From Vibrio amylolyticus (GTDB taxonomy: Bacteria > Pseudomonadota > Gammaproteobacteria > Enterobacterales > Vibrionaceae), in assembly GCF_023145695.1 (NCBI RefSeq), contig NZ_JAJHVV010000002.1:372001-436000 (forward strand): a stretch of DNA of 64,000 nucleotides, in the 5' to 3' direction. Positions 9,662-18,401 of this stretch are shown here, piece by piece. Made by a program: the position numbers and the translations under genes. Numbering within the stretch: the stretch's first letter is position 1; the number at the start of each line of letters is the position of its first letter. The notes under the pieces were generated by a model. The model was not told the origin of the DNA. It was given only the letters and a program-made list of their open reading frames with translations, and made no database searches.

Positions 9662-10087
9662 ATGACAGACTTTCCTATCACACCATTTGGGCATGACATA
9701 ACTACAGACGATATCGTTTCGACGATGCAACAGTTTAAAGGCTGGGAAGATAGGTATCGTCAAGTGATCCAATGGGGCAAGAAGCTTCCTAAAATGCCTG
9801 AAGAGTTTAAAACGGATTCGGTGACAGTGGCCGGCTGCGAAAGTAAAGTCTGGTTGGTAAGTAAGCAGCTTGATGGCGTTTGGTCTTTCTGCGCTGATTC
9901 GGATGCGCGCATTGTTCGCGGTTTGATAGCATTAGTTCTAGCCGCTTTTGATGGTAAAACGTCACAGCAGATTAGCGAGTTTGATGTTGATGGCTATTTT
10001 GAATCACTCGGATTACTTTCCCATTTAAGTGCATCTCGAGGCAATGGTTTAAAAGCCATTGTTGAGCAGATTAAATCGGTTAGCTAA
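9662..10087 (+). CDS. csdE: CsdE, sulfur acceptor protein for CsdA
   Basis: A SufE/CsdE-family protein of 141 residues. CsdE takes persulfide sulfur from the cysteine desulfurase CsdA and passes it on, and it binds TcdA. The acceptor Cys is in VAGCESKV at residue 59, matching E. coli CsdE Cys61. It is cotranscribed with tcdA and convergent with csdA, its enzyme partner, with a bidirectional terminator between the two. Confidence 0.95.
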   Translation: MTDFPITPFGHDITTDDIVSTMQQFKGWEDRYRQVIQWGKKLPKMPEEFKTDSVTVAGCESKVWLVSKQLDGVWSFCADSDARIVRGLIALVLAAFDGKTSQQISEFDVDGYFESLGLLSHLSASRGNGLKAIVEQIKSVS

Positions 10088-10118
10088 CTGCTTCTAAAAG
10101 TTTAGATAGCATCATTAG

Positions 10119-10146
10119 AAAAGGTTCGCATTGGCGAACCTTTTTA
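10119..10146. terminator. bidirectional terminator between csdE and csdA
   Basis: A 9-bp stem AAGGTTCGC / GCGAACCTT with a 4-base loop, flanked by A residues on the left and a T run on the right, can serve both convergent operons. Confidence 0.9.
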
Positions 10147-10171
10147 CGTTTAACCGAATGAGATAATTGGA

Positions 10172-11389
10172 TTAAAGCATATCGACGGCTTTTTCTAACG
10201 CCTGAATCAGCCTATCGACATCACTTTGATCATTGTAAATACCAAATGAGATACGAACGCATCCATCAATGTTGAGTGCATCCATTAGTGGGTGTGCGCA
10301 GTGATGACCCGCTCTAACGGCAATGCCCTGCTGATCGAGTAGCGTAGCAATGTCTTGATGGTGAACGCCATCAATAGAAAAGCTGATGACACTCGCCCCT
10401 TCTCGATAACCAAGTATCTGAACATCTTCCATCTCTTTTAACGCAAGGTAAGTTTGTCGTTGAAGATTAGAGATATGCTTCTCTATTAACTGTAGATCAA
10501 AGCCTTGATACCAATCGATGGCTTTAGCAAGTGCAATCGCTCCGGCTACATTGGGAGTACCAGCTTCAAATTTACCTGGAAGATCAGAAAAAATCGTCTG
10601 TTCAAAAGAGACTTTCTCCACCATTTTTCCTCCGCCATGCCATGGTGGCATCGCTTCTAGAAGTTCGAGTTTTCCATACAGTACGCCAACACCAGCGGGT
10701 GCGTAGAGTTTGTGCCCTGAGAAGACGTAAAAGTCGGCATCTAATAATGTGACATCAACGGATTCATGGACAATTCCTTGAGCGCCATCGACGACAACGA
10801 CAGCGCCAACTTGATGCGCTTTCTCAATAACGCTTTCTATCGGCTGTCTTGCGCCTGTTACGTTAGTGACATGAGCGAGTGCGACTACCTTGGTCTTCTC
10901 TGAGAGCCGCTGTTCGAAAGCGAGCTCATCAAAGTGGCATTCACTCGTCATTGGCACTTTGATTACTTTGGCACCAGTCTGCTCGGCTACGATTTGCCAA
11001 GGAACGATATTGGCATGATGTTCCATCTCGCTAATCAGTATTTCGTCATTGGGCTGAAGTGTTGTTCGAGCGTAGGTTTGAGCGATTAAATTAAGCGCTT
11101 CTGTTGCTCCGCGAGTCCAAATAATCTCTTTAGTGCTCTCTGCACCAATAAACTGCGCGATGCGAATTCGAGCATGCTCAAATGCATTCGTTGCATTGGC
11201 TGTTAGGCTGTGACTTCCACGATGAACATTAGCATTTTGCGCACTGTAGTAGTGGCTAATCGCATCAATTACGATCTGTGGCTTCTGGGTGGTCGCCGCG
11301 CTATCTAGGTAAACCAAAGGTTCGCCATTAACTTGCTGCCTAAGCGCAGGGAATTGCTCTCTAATCGCCACGATATCAAGCATGTTCAT
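10172..11389 (-). CDS. csdA: CsdA, class V cysteine desulfurase
   Basis: A PLP enzyme that removes sulfur from cysteine and delivers it as persulfide to CsdE. The PLP Lys is in SGHKLYAPAG (residue 227) and the catalytic Cys in RAGHHCAHP (residue 364). It is SufS/CsdA type (405 aa) rather than IscS. Since the partner genes csdE and tcdA converge on it, CsdA is the better assignment. It is the last gene of panE-yajL-csdA; its start overlaps the yajL end by 14 bases (or 8 if MLDIVAIREQ, 6 bases later, is the true start). Confidence 0.94.
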   Translation of the reverse strand: MNMLDIVAIREQFPALRQQVNGEPLVYLDSAATTQKPQIVIDAISHYYSAQNANVHRGSHSLTANATNAFEHARIRIAQFIGAESTKEIIWTRGATEALNLIAQTYARTTLQPNDEILISEMEHHANIVPWQIVAEQTGAKVIKVPMTSECHFDELAFEQRLSEKTKVVALAHVTNVTGARQPIESVIEKAHQVGAVVVVDGAQGIVHESVDVTLLDADFYVFSGHKLYAPAGVGVLYGKLELLEAMPPWHGGGKMVEKVSFEQTIFSDLPGKFEAGTPNVAGAIALAKAIDWYQGFDLQLIEKHISNLQRQTYLALKEMEDVQILGYREGASVISFSIDGVHHQDIATLLDQQGIAVRAGHHCAHPLMDALNIDGCVRISFGIYNDQSDVDRLIQALEKAVDML

Positions 11390-11981
11390 TGCCTAACTTA
11401 AAATAGTGCAATGTCGGCAGTGTTACCATTGGTTCTGCCACACTCCATGCGTGTGCTTTTCCTGATAATCGAATAATGATCTCGATAGCAAACTCGAGCG
11501 CTGTTCCTGGACCCTGGCTGGTAATCAGGTTGTGAGTAACATCAATCGTGACACGTTTTTGTCGTAGGTAAGGCTCTTCAATATGATCTTGAAACGCAGG
11601 GTGGCACGTCATTAGTGCGGTTGGGTAAAGCTCATGATGCTGTAGGACAAGTGCAGGCGCCGCGCATATTGCAGCGATGAGTTTATCATCGTATTTATGC
11701 TGTTTGACGATTTCCATTAAGATAGGGCTATCTCGAAAAGTTTCTGCTCCCTCAACACCACCGGATAGAATGACGGCATCAAACTCTTCATCGGCGATAT
11801 CAACGAGGCGGCAGTCTGCAGTTAGCGTAACCCCTCGAGAGGCTTTCATTGTAAGCTCACCATTAAAGTCGGCACTGGCAACAACGACGTCATAACCTGC
11901 ACGAACCATAATATCGATGATGGTGACGGCTTCCATTTCTTCTGTGCCTGGTGCGATAGGGACAAGTACTTTCTTAGTCAT
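11376..11981 (-). CDS. yajL: YajL, DJ-1/PfpI-family protein (protein/nucleotide deglycase)
   Basis: A 201-residue DJ-1/ThiJ-superfamily protein. The nucleophile elbow AAICAAPALVL holds the redox-sensitive Cys and the upstream Glu is in GTEEMEAV. YajL is credited with protection against oxidative and carbonyl (glyoxal) damage; the deglycase activity is debated in the literature. It overlaps panE upstream by 8 bases (ATGACTAA) and csdA downstream. In E. coli yajL also neighbours panE, but csdA is elsewhere. Confidence 0.92.
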   Translation of the reverse strand: MTKKVLVPIAPGTEEMEAVTIIDIMVRAGYDVVVASADFNGELTMKASRGVTLTADCRLVDIADEEFDAVILSGGVEGAETFRDSPILMEIVKQHKYDDKLIAAICAAPALVLQHHELYPTALMTCHPAFQDHIEEPYLRQKRVTIDVTHNLITSQGPGTALEFAIEIIIRLSGKAHAWSVAEPMVTLPTLHYFKLGNEHA

Positions 11982-12867
11982 GATTTATCCAGCTTGATTC
12001 AATCTGTTTAATAGCCTGATAGAGTTTATCATTTTCAGGGGTATTGATGTGATGGCGCTTTGCTGTTTTCAGTAAGTAGCCTGTTATAAAGTCTATCTCT
12101 GATTTGCGTTGATAGAAAATATCTTGGCGCATTGAGGAGTAGTTCGTTTTAGTCGCTTCGATGACTACCGCAACAGTTTTGTGCAATTCATCATAGGACA
12201 GAGTGATTTCTTCGGCTTGAATAACGCTTGTAACTTCTTGTATGACGGCAGCTAAAGATGCTTGATAACGCGACTCTGCAAGTTGTCCGTTGTTACACTG
12301 TTCAATAGCCGTTAGCGGATTGATCGCACAGTTAATAGCGAGCTTCTGCCACAGCGCCTTTTCAATATCACTATTCCATTGAACACTCGGCAGCGAGTGG
12401 TTAAGTACCTCAGTAATGAACTCACATCGTGCACCTTGAGCGTTGTAAGGGCCAATTTGAGTTGCTCCTTTTCCGGTATGACTTACCTTTGAGGACGATG
12501 TTTTGAGAGCGCCATGAGTTGTTGTTGCAAGCAGGACAGGGAAGGGAGACAGTTCAGCTTTTAGTTCATCGACAGCACCCATGCCGTTATGCATAAATAC
12601 AATGATGCAATCTTTGCTGATAGAGCTAAGTAGTGGCGTGAAAGCACTTTTTACTTGCCACACCTTAACGGTAACCAGTAGTAAGTCGGCCTCGTGCAGT
12701 GCTTGAGCATTTTGGTTAGGAAAGCTTTGTTCTGGCGAGTCATCAAGTTGGATTACCGTCTGTTCAGTGCTGCTTCTTCCCCACAGCGATACGTTATGGC
12801 CTGATGATTTAAGATGAGATGCCCAAAGAGCGCCAATAGCGCCAGGGCCAAGTACCACAATATTCAC
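11974..12867 (-). CDS. panE: PanE, 2-dehydropantoate 2-reductase
   Basis: Ketopantoate reductase: NADPH-dependent reduction of 2-dehydropantoate to pantoate on the way to coenzyme A. The N-terminal Rossmann motif is VLGPGAIGALWA at residues 4-15; the second domain carries KLAINCAINPLTA with the conserved Lys and Asn, and a C-terminal region with TGYLLKTA. The length of 297 is typical. First gene of a tightly overlapping three-gene operon with yajL and csdA. Confidence 0.94.
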   Translation of the reverse strand: MNIVVLGPGAIGALWASHLKSSGHNVSLWGRSSTEQTVIQLDDSPEQSFPNQNAQALHEADLLLVTVKVWQVKSAFTPLLSSISKDCIIVFMHNGMGAVDELKAELSPFPVLLATTTHGALKTSSSKVSHTGKGATQIGPYNAQGARCEFITEVLNHSLPSVQWNSDIEKALWQKLAINCAINPLTAIEQCNNGQLAESRYQASLAAVIQEVTSVIQAEEITLSYDELHKTVAVVIEATKTNYSSMRQDIFYQRKSEIDFITGYLLKTAKRHHINTPENDKLYQAIKQIESSWINHD

Positions 12868-12946
12868 GTTATTGTCTCTATTATAAAGCGTGAGGCAAGG
12901 ATAATAGGCTAGGGTAGGAAATCAATAGAAATTAAATAGCAGACAC

Positions 12947-12976
12947 AAAAAATGGCGCTAAAGAGCGCCATTTTTT
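12947..12976. terminator. bidirectional-type terminator downstream of the Tsx-like gene
   Basis: Stem AATGGCGCT / AGCGCCATT with loop AAAG, extended by six A residues on the left and six T on the right. It serves the minus-strand channel gene; nothing on the plus strand reads into it. Confidence 0.9.
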
Positions 12977-12995
12977 ACATAGTTAAATAGAACGA

Positions 12996-13712
12996 TTAGA
13001 AGTTGTATTTACCAGTGAAGATCAGACCGTAGTTGCCAGATTGAGCATATGTACCTAGCTTGTGGTGACCGTAACGGTATTGTAGACCAAAATCTAGGTG
13101 TTCAATTTTAGTGTGGTACCAAGCAGCGATTGCACCATTCTGAGATGTTTTACCACCATCAAAGTTATCGTCTTTGCCAAACTGAGTTTCGTGCCAGTTT
13201 GTGATAGTGAAGTGCTCGTTGATTGGAGCTACGATTAAGTGGCCGTACATACCACCGTTGAATTCTGCATCAACGCCATTTGCATTTGAGTAAACTGCAC
13301 CTAGGAAAGGTTTAAACATGATTTTGCCAAAATCAAAACCGTTGTATTGAACACCAGCAACCCAATCTGTTGAGTAAAAGTCTTGGCGATCTTCTAGTGA
13401 TTCAGCGTGGAAAACTTGACCGTAAGCAGCAAAATCAGAGTCGCCTAGGTTGATTGCTACGTTTTGCTTAACAGAAATAGAGTTATCTCCATCTTGGTTT
13501 TTTTCAAGATCGATAAATCCGTAGTGAGAACCCCATGTATAACCTGCACCATATTCAACTTCAATGAATTTTAGCTCATCGTGGTGTGGGTTAGCGTCAA
13601 ACCATTCGATGTGGTTTAGTGAAAGTGAACCAAAATCGTATAATTTTTCAGCGTGAGCTGGTGCAACTACAGCAGCTGCAAGAACGCTTAGAGATAAAAG
13701 TGTTTTTTTCAT
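12996..13712 (-). CDS. Tsx/OmpK-family nucleoside-specific outer-membrane channel
   Basis: A 238-residue outer-membrane beta-barrel of the nucleoside-specific channel family. Signal peptide at residues 1-21 (ends AHA), then alternating strands rich in Tyr, Trp and Gly, and a terminal Phe (GKYNF) as expected for BAM-dependent insertion. The start at 13712 (MKKTLLSL) gives a proper signal peptide; an in-frame ATG 45 bases upstream would add a non-signal extension. The promoter region carries a CRP site and a PurR-type operator, which fits a nucleoside uptake role. Related OmpK proteins serve as vibriophage receptors. Confidence 0.87.
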   Translation of the reverse strand: MKKTLLSLSVLAAAVVAPAHAEKLYDFGSLSLNHIEWFDANPHHDELKFIEVEYGAGYTWGSHYGFIDLEKNQDGDNSISVKQNVAINLGDSDFAAYGQVFHAESLEDRQDFYSTDWVAGVQYNGFDFGKIMFKPFLGAVYSNANGVDAEFNGGMYGHLIVAPINEHFTITNWHETQFGKDDNFDGGKTSQNGAIAAWYHTKIEHLDFGLQYRYGHHKLGTYAQSGNYGLIFTGKYNF

Positions 13713-13816
13713 GGGTAATTCTCTTTCGTTTGGGAACGGATATTTTATTTGTTGCACATCGGATGTGCTTCAAAATCTGAAGCGAATAATAGCGACTTAA
13801 TTCTAAAATAAAAGAG

Positions 13817-13832
13817 ACACAAACGTTTGCGT
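13817..13832. promoter_or_regulatory. PurR/CytR-type operator upstream of the Tsx-like gene
   Basis: The 16-base palindrome ACACAAACGTTTGCGT differs from the PurR consensus ACGCAAACGTTTGCGT at one base. It sits just upstream of the expected -35 position and next to a CRP site. A CytR-like LacI-family regulator is an alternative reader. Confidence 0.7.
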
Positions 13833-13840
13833 TGCATATT

Positions 13841-13862
13841 TTGTGTGATCAACATCACGTAA
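13841..13862. promoter_or_regulatory. CRP binding site upstream of the Tsx-like gene
   Basis: The core TGTGA-TCAACA-TCACG (13844-13859) matches the CRP consensus at 9 of 10 conserved positions. Its centre is near -73 from the inferred start, a face-of-helix position used for class I activation. Confidence 0.75.
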
Positions 13863-14105
13863 TTGATCTATAAAAATGAACTTAATAAAAATTACATACA
13901 ATTGCAATGGAATGGTGACTTATGTCTCACTATTGATATTGGTTTGGTGATTTGCTGTCTATCATCTAATCAACATATTTGGTTATCATTGTACTTTTGG
14001 TTTGTTAATTCGCTGTTGTACTGAATTTATGTGATCTAGGTCTTTTTGTTTACGTCCATGTTTTCTCTTTCATCATGAGAGTTAGTTCTTAAACAAACAG
14101 ATTTG

Positions 14106-14135
14106 AAAAAGAAAGGGCAACCTAATGGCTGCCCT
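14106..14135 (-). terminator. terminator of ampG
   Basis: On the minus strand AGGGCA pairs with TGCCCT (14114-14119 with 14130-14135), an interrupted stem followed by TTTCTTTTTC just downstream of the ampG stop. Confidence 0.8.
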
Positions 14136-14156
14136 AAAATTACGAAAGTTGGTTAA

Positions 14157-15512
14157 CTAGCTTTGGTCTTTTGCTTTGGTAAGTAAATCGGCAAAGTAAT
14201 GACGAAGTGAGTAGAGCATAATCAAGCTTGGAATGACCATTAATGCTGTCACAATAAAGAACATCGACCAGTCGTTGAGGAAATCCACCAGTTCCCCACT
14301 AAATGAAGCGAGGGTGGTTCGGCCGAAGTTGCCTAAGGATGCTAACAGCGCGTATTGAGTAGCAGAGAACGCCTCACCAGTAAGAATTGTTAAGAAAGAA
14401 ACAAAAGCAACGGTTGAGAATGCCGTGGTAAAGTTATCCACTAGAATTGTCGCTAAGAATAGGTGCTCGTTTGGCCCTACTTTTGCAATCCAAGCAAACA
14501 TCAGGTTACTTGCTGCCATCGCAATACCGCCAATCATTAAGCCGCGAACAATGCCGAACTTAACGTTGAACATACTACCAACAAGGGTAAAGACAATGGT
14601 TGCACCCCAACCAATCAGCTTAGAGTAGTGACCGATCTGCTCATTACTAAAGCCGATCTCTTTATAGAAGGTAATCGACATTCGGCCCAAGAAGGCTTCA
14701 CCAATCTTAAATAGGAACACAAACAGTAGTAGGGTGATTGCAACTTGAACGCCGTTACGTTTGAAAAAGTCTAAGAATGGTTCAGCGACAGTTACACTAA
14801 ACCAAGCTGCCACTTTGGATCCGACAACTTTGTTGTGTCGCTGTTCTGCCTCTTTTTGCAGCGCTTCACGATGAGTATTTGGTTCTCCAACAATGAGTGT
14901 AAATATCATTAGTAGAGCGACAAAACCTGCCATTCCATAGTAAACACCATTCCAACCCATGCTATCGGCATTGATAAAGGCGACATAACCAGGAAGCGAG
15001 TAGCCAGTCCACCAACCGATCACAGCCATTGCAGAGGCTTGAGGCAGCTTTCTTGACTCAGATTTAGGGAAGGTATCGATACGAAATGCGTCAACGGCAA
15101 TATCTTGAGTAGCTGATGCGGTGGCAATACCAAGCGCTAGCATTGATGTAAACATCAAATCGTCCGCTGGGTTCACACCGGCTATAAAGAGGGTTAAAAC
15201 TAAAACAATAGACTGGCAGAAGAAAATCCAACTACGGCGCTGGCCAAGTATTGCATGTAAAACAGGGAGTTTTACACGGTCAACCAGTGGTGCCCACATA
15301 AAGTTAATGGCATATACAGCAAACACACTACCAAAATAGCCAATAGCGGCACGAGTTAATCCTGCATCTTTTAGCCAGCCAGACATGTTTGAGCCAATCA
15401 ATACCCATGGGAAGCCACTAGAGCAACCCAGCATGAAGACCCACATAAGCCGTTTATCTAAATAACTGCGTAGTGTTTCTCGCCAACTAAGAGATTGGGT
15501 ATCAAGAGGCAT
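14157..15512 (-). CDS. ampG: AmpG, muropeptide permease (MFS)
   Basis: An inner-membrane major-facilitator protein with about 12-14 hydrophobic segments over 451 residues. AmpG imports GlcNAc-1,6-anhydroMurNAc peptides for cell-wall recycling. Family features include the GCSSGFPWVLIG segment after the first helix, ATQDIAVDAFRID, and SATQYALLASL with GNFGRT. It is the third gene after yajG and ppiA; the yajG-ampG pairing next to bolA is conserved with E. coli. A hairpin at 15528-15550 between ppiA and ampG may reduce its transcription. Confidence 0.94.
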   Translation of the reverse strand: MPLDTQSLSWRETLRSYLDKRLMWVFMLGCSSGFPWVLIGSNMSGWLKDAGLTRAAIGYFGSVFAVYAINFMWAPLVDRVKLPVLHAILGQRRSWIFFCQSIVLVLTLFIAGVNPADDLMFTSMLALGIATASATQDIAVDAFRIDTFPKSESRKLPQASAMAVIGWWTGYSLPGYVAFINADSMGWNGVYYGMAGFVALLMIFTLIVGEPNTHREALQKEAEQRHNKVVGSKVAAWFSVTVAEPFLDFFKRNGVQVAITLLLFVFLFKIGEAFLGRMSITFYKEIGFSNEQIGHYSKLIGWGATIVFTLVGSMFNVKFGIVRGLMIGGIAMAASNLMFAWIAKVGPNEHLFLATILVDNFTTAFSTVAFVSFLTILTGEAFSATQYALLASLGNFGRTTLASFSGELVDFLNDWSMFFIVTALMVIPSLIMLYSLRHYFADLLTKAKDQS

Positions 15513-15527
15513 AAACGAATCCTTGTA

Positions 15528-15550
15528 GAAAGGCCCTAAAACATAGGGCC
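15528..15550 (-). terminator. intra-operon hairpin between ppiA and ampG
   Basis: A 7-bp stem GGCCCTA / TAGGGCC (15532-15538 with 15544-15550), followed on the minus strand by TTTC only. The weak T run suggests partial termination or mRNA protection rather than a full stop. Confidence 0.6.
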
Positions 15551-15558
15551 ATTTGAGG

Positions 15559-16104
15559 TTATTTTAAAAGAGTCACATTGATGATTACGATTGGTTCGAC
15601 AGGAACATCTTGCATACGGCCCATCGTTTTCGTTGGTTTTGTTGCCATTGATTGAACGACATCAAACCCTTGTGTTACTTCACCAAAGACTGCGTAACCG
15701 GCATTACCAGCACTCATGTTTAAGAATTGATTATCTTTATAGTTAATAAAGAACTGGCGAGTGGCAGAGTCTGGTGCATTGGTACGCGCCATTGCAATCG
15801 TTGCCGTTTTATTTTCTAAACCATTGGATGCTTCGTTGCGAATTGGAGGGTTAGTCGCAAGGCGGCCCATTTTTTGATCAAACCCACCACCTTGAGCCAT
15901 AAAACCAGGAATAACACGGTGAAAGATTGAACCAACATAGCTGCCATCTTCGACGTACTTTAGAAAGTTCTCAACCGAAGCAGGGGCTTGTTCTTGATTA
16001 AGCTCAATAGTAAAAGGGCCAAGGTTGGTTTCCACTAACACTTTAGGGTTTGCAAAAACGCTAAAGCTAAATATCGCTAAAGATGCCAGTAGTACACGTA
16101 ACAT
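15559..16104 (-). CDS. ppiA: PpiA-type periplasmic cyclophilin (peptidyl-prolyl isomerase)
   Basis: Cyclophilin-type isomerase with an 18-residue signal peptide (LLASLAIFSFSVFA), so it is periplasmic like E. coli PpiA rather than cytosolic PpiB. The active-site region FHRVIPGFMAQGGGF and the QFFINYKDN and AVFGEVTQGFDVV motifs are present. Length 181. Its start codon overlaps the yajG stop by one base, so it is translationally coupled to that lipoprotein gene. Confidence 0.93.
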   Translation of the reverse strand: MLRVLLASLAIFSFSVFANPKVLVETNLGPFTIELNQEQAPASVENFLKYVEDGSYVGSIFHRVIPGFMAQGGGFDQKMGRLATNPPIRNEASNGLENKTATIAMARTNAPDSATRQFFINYKDNQFLNMSAGNAGYAVFGEVTQGFDVVQSMATKPTKTMGRMQDVPVEPIVIINVTLLK

Positions 16105-16673
16105 TAGAATCGCTCCTGCATGTAGTTTTTCAACTCAGAGTCATTGGCAATTTCTTTAAGAACTAAGTTCATTATGTCGTTAAGAACCATCTCTATCTCT
16201 TCATTAGAGGCACTTAACATGCCTGACTTTGACGCGTTGCCTTTAAAGGTTTTAACAAGCTTACCTTGTGGCGTTTCAGCGGTGACTTCAATGGTGACAT
16301 GACCTTCAATATCATTCGACATCACGCTATGCTTGATGGTCACTAGCGCTTCTTGAATCTCGATTTCTACACTGTTTTCACTATTAACGGTATTTTGGAA
16401 ACCTTGAGACGCAAATTGGTCAGCAAAGACATTTTCTAACGCGATGCGAACGTTTTGTCTGGCATGAATAGGTTCTATGTTCGAACGACCACTATCGACT
16501 AATGCAACGTACTGAGCTGAACGAATATCTTTACTTGTAAGAGTGTATGTTGTCCCTTGTACAAGATCGCTGCTACTCAGTGCGGCTTTTGGCTTAAAGT
16601 TAATCTGTTCCTGTTGTGGAGCAGAACACGCTGCAAGTAGAGCCACTGAAGCTGCTAGAACCAGTTTTCTCAT
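16104..16673 (-). CDS. yajG: YajG-family outer-membrane lipoprotein
   Basis: A 189-residue lipoprotein with signal sequence and lipobox LLAAC (Cys16). The following domain (KPKAALSSSDLVQGTTYTLTSKDIRSAQYVALV) matches the YajG family; its function is not established. It heads the yajG-ppiA-ampG run, preserving the E. coli association of yajG with ampG. Confidence 0.9.
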   Translation of the reverse strand: MRKLVLAASVALLAACSAPQQEQINFKPKAALSSSDLVQGTTYTLTSKDIRSAQYVALVDSGRSNIEPIHARQNVRIALENVFADQFASQGFQNTVNSENSVEIEIQEALVTIKHSVMSNDIEGHVTIEVTAETPQGKLVKTFKGNASKSGMLSASNEEIEMVLNDIMNLVLKEIANDSELKNYMQERF

Positions 16674-16733
16674 TGTGTATTCCTTTATATATTCTCAATT
16701 CGAGATGAATAAACGTTTAGTGATAATAGTGAA

Positions 16734-17864
16734 CTATTTAGTTGCTTGTAAAATAACAAATTTCTTATTTGAAGCGATAACCTTAACTTGGTTCTTACTA
16801 AACAATCTTGATAACTTACCATCGTAGCCGAGGTGTCGGTTTCCGATAACTATTAATTGACCACCTTTAGCTAGAACATGCTTTGCATCACAGAACATCT
16901 GCCAAGCGATATGATCTGTGATGGCTTGTTGTTGATGAAATGGAGGATTGCACAAAATAAGGGATGCGTTCTCTCCTTCAAAATTGTCTAAACAGTTGTT
17001 TGCTAAACATTGAATTTGAGCATCATCTTCAAGGTTTTCGTTCAAATTCTTACGTGCTGACTCTACGGCCATGAAGCTTTCATCAATACAAGTGATCTTA
17101 GCGTTCGGGTTTAACTGAGCCGCTTTTACAGATAGAACTCCGTTACCACAACCAAGATCAATAATATGTTTGTATTCAGGGTTGCTTGGAATATGTTCTA
17201 GCATTAAGCGAGCCCCAAGATCGAGCGATTCTCCAGAGTAAACGTTAGCCATGTTGTGGAGCGTGATATTTTGTTTCTCTACATCCCAACTGGTAAAGGT
17301 ATTCACCGGATGGATAGGGCTACAATCTGGCTGAGAGAAGACTAAGCGATGCTTCTTCCACGCCAATGATGTCGTTGTTGTCCCAAGGTGTTTTTCAAAC
17401 AGCTTTAATGTTGAAGAGTGAATTTCTTTGGCTTTATTTACGGCTATAACGGGCGTTCCCTGTGGGAGCTGTGTGCGAAGTTGAGCCAATTGCCATGTTA
17501 GGTAACGATTACTTTTTGGTAATTGAATAAGGACTAAATCAATCTCACTAGGCAGTTCATCGGTGCTCTTTAATAGAGTAACTTCAGAACAAGCATTGTG
17601 TTTAAGGTTATGCGCCGCACCTTGATGAGTAATATAAGAGTCACTCATCATAGTGATATTATGCGAACGACTAAACCAACAAGAAAGAGCGCCAAAATGA
17701 TCATTGAGGATGAGAATGTTTTTTCCTTCAGGAAGACGCTTCTCTTCAATATGATTGATGAGGTACTCGTCGCCTGCATCCCAAGCTTGCAGTGTTTCAT
17801 CCGTTCTTATCGGGAAACGAACCAGAGTTAAGGAGCGTTCTTGTAGTGTCAGTTCTGTTTTCAT
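16734..17864 (-). CDS. rlmG: RlmG, 23S rRNA (guanine-1835-N2)-methyltransferase
   Basis: SAM-dependent methyltransferase that modifies G1835 of 23S rRNA. It has a degenerate N-terminal methyltransferase-like half (LQAWDAGDEYL, ILNDHFGALSC) and a functional C-terminal half with IDLGCGNGVLSV (SAM) and the NPPF catalytic motif (ILCNPPFHQQ). The start at 17864 (MKTELTLQERS) gives 376 aa, close to E. coli RlmG (378). In-frame ATGs at 17879 and 17918 are possible but no candidate has a strong ribosome-binding site. It is divergent from bolA. Confidence 0.93.
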   Translation of the reverse strand: MKTELTLQERSLTLVRFPIRTDETLQAWDAGDEYLINHIEEKRLPEGKNILILNDHFGALSCWFSRSHNITMMSDSYITHQGAAHNLKHNACSEVTLLKSTDELPSEIDLVLIQLPKSNRYLTWQLAQLRTQLPQGTPVIAVNKAKEIHSSTLKLFEKHLGTTTTSLAWKKHRLVFSQPDCSPIHPVNTFTSWDVEKQNITLHNMANVYSGESLDLGARLMLEHIPSNPEYKHIIDLGCGNGVLSVKAAQLNPNAKITCIDESFMAVESARKNLNENLEDDAQIQCLANNCLDNFEGENASLILCNPPFHQQQAITDHIAWQMFCDAKHVLAKGGQLIVIGNRHLGYDGKLSRLFSKNQVKVIASNKKFVILQATK

Positions 17865-18058
17865 AGTCGGTATTTGCATAGTGATATTACTGCGGGCATT
17901 GTCGCAAATGGCACGCAAACAAGAAACTAAAACCTTTTATCTGAGATAAGTGGGGGATAGTATGTGGAACAAATGATGTAATGATTCAACCTAACACAAT
18001 GGCGAGATTATCACTTAATTAATCATGGAGTTGAGTCAGGTTGATGTAAGGAATTGTT

Positions 18059-18370
18059 ATGCTGAAAGATATATTGGAAAAAAAAATACAACAGGCGTTT
18101 AGCCCGACGTATATGGATGTGATTAACGAAAGTTATATGCACAATGTACTAAAAGGTTCGGAAAGCCACTTCAAGCTTGTTATTGTCAGTGAAGAGTTCG
18201 AAAGTAAACGCTTAATTGCAAGACATCGAGCAGTAAATTCATTACTGGCTGAAGAGCTCGCCAATCAGATACACGCTTTATCCATGCACACCTATACCCC
18301 TTTAGAGTGGGAAGCAGAGCAAAAAGTATCCCCTGAAAGCCCAATGTGTATGGGTGGTAACAAAAAATAA
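18059..18370 (+). CDS. bolA: BolA family transcriptional regulator / Fe-S trafficking protein
   Basis: A 103-residue BolA protein. The helix-turn-strand core contains HFKLVIVSEEFESKRLIARHRAVNSLLAEEL, with the conserved His used with monothiol glutaredoxins and the RHR signature. GTAAGGA lies 5-8 bases upstream of the ATG. It has its own terminator. In E. coli bolA also sits next to yajG-ampG. Confidence 0.95.
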   Translation: MLKDILEKKIQQAFSPTYMDVINESYMHNVLKGSESHFKLVIVSEEFESKRLIARHRAVNSLLAEELANQIHALSMHTYTPLEWEAEQKVSPESPMCMGGNKK

Positions 18371-18378
18371 CACAAGAA

Positions 18379-18401
18379 AAGTGGCGCAAGCCGCTTTTTT
18401 T
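18379..18401 (+). terminator. terminator of bolA
   Basis: Stem AAGTGGC / GCCGCTT with GCAA loop and one G-U pair, followed by seven T residues. Confidence 0.85.

Larger units (their letters stand above)
13713..14156. other. intergenic region upstream of the Tsx-like gene
   Basis: A 444-base A+T-rich gap. The right end holds the ampG terminator. The left end holds the channel promoter: -10 TATTAT (complement of 13786-13791), no good -35, a PurR-type box at 13817-13832 and a CRP site centred at 13851.5, about 73 bases before the inferred start. A second, half-matching CRP-like sequence (TGTGATCTAGGTC) lies at 14028-14040. I see no ORF or tRNA in it. Confidence 0.6.

Noticed and set aside
14028..14043. 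Second CRP-like site upstream of the Tsx-like gene
   Set aside because: The left half is perfect but the right half (TCTTT) is poor, and it lies far from any mapped promoter feature.
16734..17918. Longer rlmG form from the ATG at 17918
   Set aside because: The extra residues do not match the family N-terminus, and 17864 gives the expected length.
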